Under the pieces are notes generated by a model that did not search any database, had not been told where the DNA came from, and saw nothing but the letters and a program-made list of their open reading frames with translations. Position numbers and translations under genes: made by a program. Shown in pieces: positions 13,118 through 16,907 of a DNA stretch of 16,907 bases. The DNA is from Candidatus Kaiserbacteria bacterium (GTDB lineage Bacteria > Patescibacteriota > Minisyncoccia > Phycocordibacterales > UBA2100). Every line of letters starts with the position of its first letter. Within the stretch, counting starts at the first letter, position 1. Where the stretch lies: NCBI GenBank assembly GCA_019247335.1, contig JAFAPB010000047.1, positions 1 to 16,907 of the forward strand, read 5' to 3'.

Positions 13118-13690
13118 ATGGCCGAATACGAGACCTACAAACGAAAGATACTCTTGTTCTACGAGAAGCACCGCCGTATGCCGCTCTACAACGAGATCAT
13201 GGCGATCACGGGCTTCCGATCCAAGAATGCCGTCTTCAAGCTCATAGGAAAGATGGTCGACGAGGGCGTTGTAGCAAAGGACAGGGCAGGACACCTCTCG
13301 CCCCTGCAGCTCTATGAAGGCGTGCCGCTTCTGGGGCTCGTCGAAGCGGGATTCCCCTCGGCAGCCGAAGAAGAACTGCTCGATGTCATGAGCCTCGACG
13401 ATTTTCTTGTGCCGAATCGCGAGTCGACCTACATTCTGAAGGTAAAGGGCGATTCGATGATCGACGCCGGGATCCGGCCGGGCGATATGGTCATCGTCGA
13501 GCGCAAGAATTCCTACAAGCCCGGGCAGATCGTGATCGCATCCGTCGACAACGAGTTCACGATGAAGTATCTCCGCAAGAAAGGCGAACGCTACTATCTC
13601 GAGCCCGCGAATCCGAATTACAAACCGATCTATCCCACCGATAACTTCCGCGTGGAGGCCGTCGTCACGGCGGTCGTCCGCAAATACTGA
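13118..13690 (+). CDS. lexA: LexA-type SOS repressor / S24 auto-protease
   Basis: This 190-residue protein has a winged-helix N-domain, with 'MPLYNEIMAITGFRSKNAVF' (21-40) as the HTH, and a C-terminal S24 peptidase domain. The self-cleavage bond is A77-G78 in 'GLVEAGFP'. The catalytic Ser113 is in 'KGDSMIDAGI' and the catalytic Lys150 in 'FTMKYL'. It represses SOS genes by binding its operator as a dimer and cleaves itself when RecA filaments form on damaged DNA. The operator overlaps its own promoter. It is the first gene of a tight five-gene unit with nuclease and Y-family polymerase genes. The start at 13118 is set by the -10 box; a further in-frame ATG at 13088 lies inside the operator. 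A UmuD-like role is less likely, since the HTH is intact. Confidence 0.93.
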   Translation: MAEYETYKRKILLFYEKHRRMPLYNEIMAITGFRSKNAVFKLIGKMVDEGVVAKDRAGHLSPLQLYEGVPLLGLVEAGFPSAAEEELLDVMSLDDFLVPNRESTYILKVKGDSMIDAGIRPGDMVIVERKNSYKPGQIVIASVDNEFTMKYLRKKGERYYLEPANPNYKPIYPTDNFRVEAVVTAVVRKY

Positions 13691-13691
13691 T

Positions 13692-13853
13692 ATGAAACGC
13701 ATCGATACCTGGCTTGATATCAAAAAATACATCGACGAGTCCGCGCGCGCCGCGGCAGCCGTCATCCCGCGCCCGGGGGAAGTAGAGATGTTCGCCCGCG
13801 CGTCGCGCAGAAAGCGCGAGCGCGGCATCATCCGCCGCACCCACATCGTATGA
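13692..13853 (+). CDS. Small basic protein (53 aa) in the SOS operon
   Basis: This short ORF begins 1 nt after the lexA stop and ends in an ATGA overlap with the next ORF. The product opens 'MKRIDTWLDIKKYIDES', then an Ala-rich segment and a strongly basic end ('RASRRKRERGIIRRTHIV'). The N-terminal part looks helical and amphipathic. No family is recognised. Tight spacing on both sides supports translation. Given its partners, a small DNA- or polymerase-binding accessory factor is possible, but this is inference. Confidence 0.6.
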   Translation: MKRIDTWLDIKKYIDESARAAAAVIPRPGEVEMFARASRRKRERGIIRRTHIV

Positions 13854-13957
13854 AGCGAGGCGTGATTAAACTATTGCTGCACAATCTGTTTGCTCCGCTC
13901 CGCGCGATGCTGCGTCCCCGCATCGTCCCGACGCGCCACGAGGTATGGAATGTTTAA
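13850..13957 (+). CDS. Very small ORF (35 aa), translationally coupled
   Basis: ATGA overlap with the 53-aa ORF; it ends 13 nt into the exonuclease-fusion gene. The product opens 'MKRGVIKLLLHNLFAPLRAM' and ends 'RHEVWNV', basic and amphipathic. It may be a real micropeptide or only a reading that carries ribosomes to the next start. No family is recognised. Confidence 0.4.
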   Translation: MKRGVIKLLLHNLFAPLRAMLRPRIVPTRHEVWNV

Positions 13958-15393
13958 AGGGGCGCGCCTTCGCGATCGTCGATGTCGAAACCTCCGGCAC
14001 GAGCGCGACCTTTAATCGAGTGATCGAGATCGGCATCCTCCGTATCGAAGAGGGAAAGTGCGTCGAGGAGTATCGCACCTGTCTCAACCCCGGTCGCGCC
14101 ATCTCGCCCTGGATCACCTCACTCACCGGCATCACGCAGGAGGAGGTCTCGGCAGCGCCGTCATTTGAAGATGTGCTCGACGAGATCGAGCGGCTGCTGC
14201 AGGGCGCGGTATTCGTCGCGCACAACGCCCGCTTCGACTACGCCTTTATAAAGAATGAATTCAAGCGCGCGGGGCGGGGCTTCCGCGCCAAGTGCCTCTG
14301 CACCGTGCGTCTCTCCCGCGCGATGAATCCGCGGGCGCGCAAGCACGATCTCTCGTCGATCATCGACCGCTATGGATTCCGCTGCGAAGCGCGCCACCGC
14401 GCATTCGACGATGCGCGCGTGCTTTGGGACCTCTTGCAGCATTTCGCGCGCACGTACGGGGATCGGCTCGGTGCGGAGATCGAGAAGCTTCTCAAGGCAG
14501 ATACCGTGCCGCAGCTTTTGGGCAGGAAGGACCTGCAGGATCTCCCCGAGGGGCCGGGGGTGTACATCTTTTACGGCAAAGGCGGCGAGGCGCTCTACGT
14601 GGGGAAGAGCGTCAATATAAAGAACCGCGTACTCTCGCATTTCTCGGGTGATTACCGCGCGACGAAAGAGCTCTTGGTGGCGCGCGATGTCGCGCGGATC
14701 GAGACGCGGGAAACCGCGGGCGAGCTCTCCGCGCTCTTGTTGGAATCCTCACTCATCAAATCCATACATCCGTACTACAACCGGCAGCTGGTGAAGCGGC
14801 GGGAACTCGTGATCGCGCGCCTCTCTCGTGCGGGCGAGTACGCGAGCATCACGCTTGAGCGGGTTCCCGGGATACACCCCGACGAGCACCGCGAAGTCCT
14901 CGGCGTTTTCCGTTCGCTCGCGCAGGCAAAATCGTTTATCGACGAAGCGGCGCGCGAGCATGCGCTCTGCAAGCGGGTGATGGGATTAGAAAAAACGCGC
15001 GGCGCCTGCTTTTCCGCGCAACTCGGCATCTGCCGCGGCGCCTGCGAAGGCAAGGAAGACGCGGGGACCTACAACGAGCGCTTCCAAGCCGCGTTCGACG
15101 CGCGCCGCATCGCAGCGTGGCCGTTCCCGGGCGCGATCATGATCGAAGAGCGCGCGGATGATCTCGAGCGCCATTCATTCGTGATCAACGACTGGTGCCT
15201 CTTGGGCGACGCCAAGGTCGATGCCGACGGCGTCGAGTTCCGCGCGAGCGCGCCGGAATTCGACCTCGATCGGTACAAGATATTCGCCCGCTACCTGCGC
15301 GACCCGGCCAACAAAAAGAACATACGCCGCTTGCCGCGCGAAGAGTACGAGCGCTTCCTCGCTTCGCAAAACGAGGAGGCGGTCATTTCGTGA
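13945..15393 (+). CDS. DEDDh 3'-5' exonuclease fused to a Cho/UvrC-like GIY-YIG nuclease
   Basis: This 482-residue protein is a two-nuclease fusion. Residues 8-170 form a DnaQ/Pol III epsilon-type exonuclease: 'IVDVETSGT' (D13, E15), 'AHNARFDYAF' (H93, D98) and 'HRAFDDAR' (H151, D156), so all catalytic residues are present. Residues about 203-285 form a GIY-YIG domain: 'GPGVYIFY', 'ALYVGKS' (Y218), R228, the catalytic E267 in 'LLLESSLIK' and N279. A cysteine cluster follows (342, 355, 363, 367), like the UvrC N-terminal region. The UvrC RNase H and HhH domains are absent, so it resembles Cho and the DnaQ-Cho fusions known in Actinobacteria. It likely incises damaged DNA and trims ends. It sits between lexA and the polymerase (1 nt gap to the latter) and is probably SOS-induced. 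Confidence 0.92.
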   Translation: MECLKGRAFAIVDVETSGTSATFNRVIEIGILRIEEGKCVEEYRTCLNPGRAISPWITSLTGITQEEVSAAPSFEDVLDEIERLLQGAVFVAHNARFDYAFIKNEFKRAGRGFRAKCLCTVRLSRAMNPRARKHDLSSIIDRYGFRCEARHRAFDDARVLWDLLQHFARTYGDRLGAEIEKLLKADTVPQLLGRKDLQDLPEGPGVYIFYGKGGEALYVGKSVNIKNRVLSHFSGDYRATKELLVARDVARIETRETAGELSALLLESSLIKSIHPYYNRQLVKRRELVIARLSRAGEYASITLERVPGIHPDEHREVLGVFRSLAQAKSFIDEAAREHALCKRVMGLEKTRGACFSAQLGICRGACEGKEDAGTYNERFQAAFDARRIAAWPFPGAIMIEERADDLERHSFVINDWCLLGDAKVDADGVEFRASAPEFDLDRYKIFARYLRDPANKKNIRRLPREEYERFLASQNEEAVIS

Positions 15394-15394
15394 T

Positions 15395-16699
15395 ATGGCA
15401 TGGGGTAGTCCTAGATCATTTCCGCGCGCGATTCTCCATATTGACGGAGATTCGTTCTTCGCATCCTGCGAGGTCGCGAAGGATCTGCGCCTCAAGGGAA
15501 GGCCGGTCGTCACTGGCAAAGAGCGCGGCATCGCGTCCTCGATGTCATACGAAGCGAAACGCATGGGGGTGAAGCGCGGCATGATCCTCTCCGATATTTT
15601 GAAAGTATGTCCCGATGCGATCATTCTACCCTCGGATTATGAGACCTACAGCCTTTTTTCCAACCGCATGTATGAGATCGTACGGCGCTATTCTTCCGCG
15701 GTCGAGGAATATTCCATCGACGAGTGCTTCGCCGATCTCACCGGGCTTCGGCAGAAACTGCGCATGAAGTATCCGGAAATGGCGGCGAGAATAAAGAAAG
15801 ATCTCGAGGTCGAGCTCGGCATGACCTTTTCGATGGGACTCTCCGCGACAAAGGTCCTCGCGAAGCTCGGCAGTCGCTGGAAAAAACCCGACGGCCTCAC
15901 CGTCATCCCGCTCCACGAAGCGAAGCCGTTCCTGCAGAAGACGCCCGCGATCAAGGTGTGGGGGATCGGCCCGAACACTGCCGGCTACCTCGACAAATTC
16001 GGCATCAAGACCGCGTTCGATTTCGCCGCGCGCGAAGAGCGGTGGGTCAAAGAGTCTCTTTCGAAGCCCGGGTATGAGCTGTGGCGGGAACTCAACGGCG
16101 AGGTCGTGAGCGAGATCGACGCGGTGGGTCGTGAGACGTATCAGTCGATATCGAAGACCAAAACATTCACGCCGCCCTCGCGCGATCCGAAGTTCGTCTT
16201 CTCGCAACTCTCCAAAAATATCGAGAATGCGTGCATCAAGGCGCGCCGGTGGGGGCTCTCGACGCCGGAAGTTTTTTTCTTTCTCAAGACGCAGGATTTC
16301 AAGTACCACTCATGCGAGATAAAACTCTCGCACGCGACCTGCGTGCCGCAAGACATCCTCAAAGTCGTCACGGATTATTTCCCGCAGATCTTCCGGCCGC
16401 GCACGCTCTATCGCGCGACGGGCATCGGGCTTCTCAAATTGCAGGATTCGTCGAAAACGCAGCTCGACCTCTTCGGCGGCGTCCTCAAATCGGAGGCCAT
16501 GCGGCATATCTATGAGAGCGTCGACGAGATCTGCGAGCGCTACGGCAAACACACCGTTTTTCTTGCATCAAGCTTCGGCGCGATGACCCATGCGGCGCAT
16601 CTCGGCGCGCGCGGGGACCTTCCGACGCGCACCTCAAATCTGATGAAAGGCGAGACCTTCCGTCAGCGGCTGAATTTGCCGCTTTTGGGCGAGGTCTAA
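15395..16699 (+). CDS. Y-family translesion DNA polymerase (DinB/UmuC-like)
   Basis: This 434-residue polymerase has the catalytic motifs 'HIDGDSFFASCE' (D17, D19) and 'EYSIDECFADL' (D109, E110), plus 'SMGLSATKVLAKLGS' (146-160). The HhH region 'VWGIGPNTAGYLDKFGIKT' (188-206) and a little-finger domain follow. 'QLDLFGG' (356-362) is a beta-clamp binding motif of the QLxLF type, followed by about 70 more residues, as in UmuC/ImuB-type proteins. Such enzymes copy damaged templates with low fidelity. It lies 1 nt after the exonuclease gene in the lexA operon. No separate UmuD gene is visible; lexA itself is the only S24 protein here. The start at 15395 is chosen because longer starts run deep into the upstream gene. 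The call of DinB versus UmuC is not settled. Confidence 0.93.
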   Translation: MAWGSPRSFPRAILHIDGDSFFASCEVAKDLRLKGRPVVTGKERGIASSMSYEAKRMGVKRGMILSDILKVCPDAIILPSDYETYSLFSNRMYEIVRRYSSAVEEYSIDECFADLTGLRQKLRMKYPEMAARIKKDLEVELGMTFSMGLSATKVLAKLGSRWKKPDGLTVIPLHEAKPFLQKTPAIKVWGIGPNTAGYLDKFGIKTAFDFAAREERWVKESLSKPGYELWRELNGEVVSEIDAVGRETYQSISKTKTFTPPSRDPKFVFSQLSKNIENACIKARRWGLSTPEVFFFLKTQDFKYHSCEIKLSHATCVPQDILKVVTDYFPQIFRPRTLYRATGIGLLKLQDSSKTQLDLFGGVLKSEAMRHIYESVDEICERYGKHTVFLASSFGAMTHAAHLGARGDLPTRTSNLMKGETFRQRLNLPLLGEV

Positions 16700-16742
16700 A
16701 CGCTTCACCTGTCCTTCACTGCCGGGGCGATACCGTGAGCAA

Positions 16743-16758
16743 GTCGCCTCCGGGCGAC
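16743..16758. terminator. Short GC hairpin after the SOS operon, weak terminator candidate
   Basis: GTCGCC (16743-16748) and GGCGAC (16753-16758) pair around TCCG in the 84-nt gap between the polymerase stop and the next gene. Only 'AGCTTATT' follows on the plus strand, so termination efficiency is doubtful. Confidence 0.4.
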
Positions 16759-16783
16759 AGCTTATTCGCGCTAAAGAATCTCT

Positions 16784-16907
16784 ATGGCAGATACAATTGT
16801 CACGAATACTCCCGGCGTTACCAGAAGCGTAGACGATGGATCGTCGGCGATCGGTTGGGTCGTCGCGCTCCTCGTCATCCTCGCGCTCTTAGTTGCCGGC
16901 TTCGCGC
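16784..16907 (+). CDS. Small membrane protein, 3' end beyond window
   Basis: The reading frame is open from ATG 16784 to the window edge (41 codons). The product begins with a short polar segment ('MADTIVTNTPGVTRSVDDG') followed by a hydrophobic helix ('IGWVVALLVILALLVAGFA'). It looks like a small single-pass membrane protein. TAAAGA ends 6 nt before the ATG and could be a -10 box in the leaderless layout seen elsewhere. No family is recognised. Confidence 0.6.
   Translation, partial: MADTIVTNTPGVTRSVDDGSSAIGWVVALLVILALLVAGFA

Noticed and set aside
15221..15394. Longer N-terminus of the Y-family polymerase
   Set aside because: The extension overlaps 173 nt of the exonuclease gene and has biased, Arg/Ser-rich shadow composition; the family starts near residue 12 of the short form.
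1..16907. CRISPR arrays, insertion sequences, integrase or attachment sites, rRNA genes
   Set aside because: No regularly spaced direct repeats, transposase or integrase motifs, or rRNA-like segments were seen.

Overview
The window most resembles a moderately GC-rich genome of the Candidate Phyla Radiation, probably Parcubacteria/Paceibacteria. This is inferred from gene style, not from a marker gene. The signs are very short intergenic gaps, no clear Shine-Dalgarno sequences, many -10-like boxes only 6-7 nt before ATG (leaderless style), an NDK longer than the usual family length, secreted Ig-like proteins and many small proteins. TGA is used as a stop, so the code is the standard one.

Layout. 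1-5002 (+): the 3' part of a VirD4/TraD-like DNA-transfer ATPase, then two adjacent surface-protein genes. The first has an N-terminal anchor, two 'YGFSFxYP' modules and an Ig-like domain. The second has Ig-like domains and a C-terminal LCCL-like domain. 5035-5950 (+): nucleoside diphosphate kinase and a small His-rich repeat protein. 5951-6332: no protein gene. This stretch holds an apparent stand-alone structured RNA with its own promoter and terminator, a run of GC-rich hairpins and a second bidirectional terminator. 6333-8751 (+): a VanZ-like membrane protein, a beta-CASP metallo-beta-lactamase RNase and a LOG/SLOG Rossmann protein. 8748-10464 (-): the infC-rpmI-rplT translation operon, followed by a membrane-anchored methyltransferase. 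10521-11102 (-): an anchored thermonuclease. 11157-13048 (-): a three-gene envelope operon (ferric-reductase-like heme membrane protein, a secreted His/CxC protein, a YcnI/DUF1775 protein), probably for copper handling. 13087-16699 (+): an SOS operon with a perfect GAAC-N4-GTTC LexA box, lexA, two tiny ORFs, a DEDDh-exonuclease/GIY-YIG fusion and a Y-family polymerase with a clamp-binding motif. 16784-end: the start of a small membrane protein.

The most distinctive items are the compact lexA-exonuclease/nuclease-polymerase cassette, the unassigned RNA at about 6004-6180, the putative copper/heme envelope operon and the window-wide leaderless promoter pattern. All family assignments come from motif reading. 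No database search was run.
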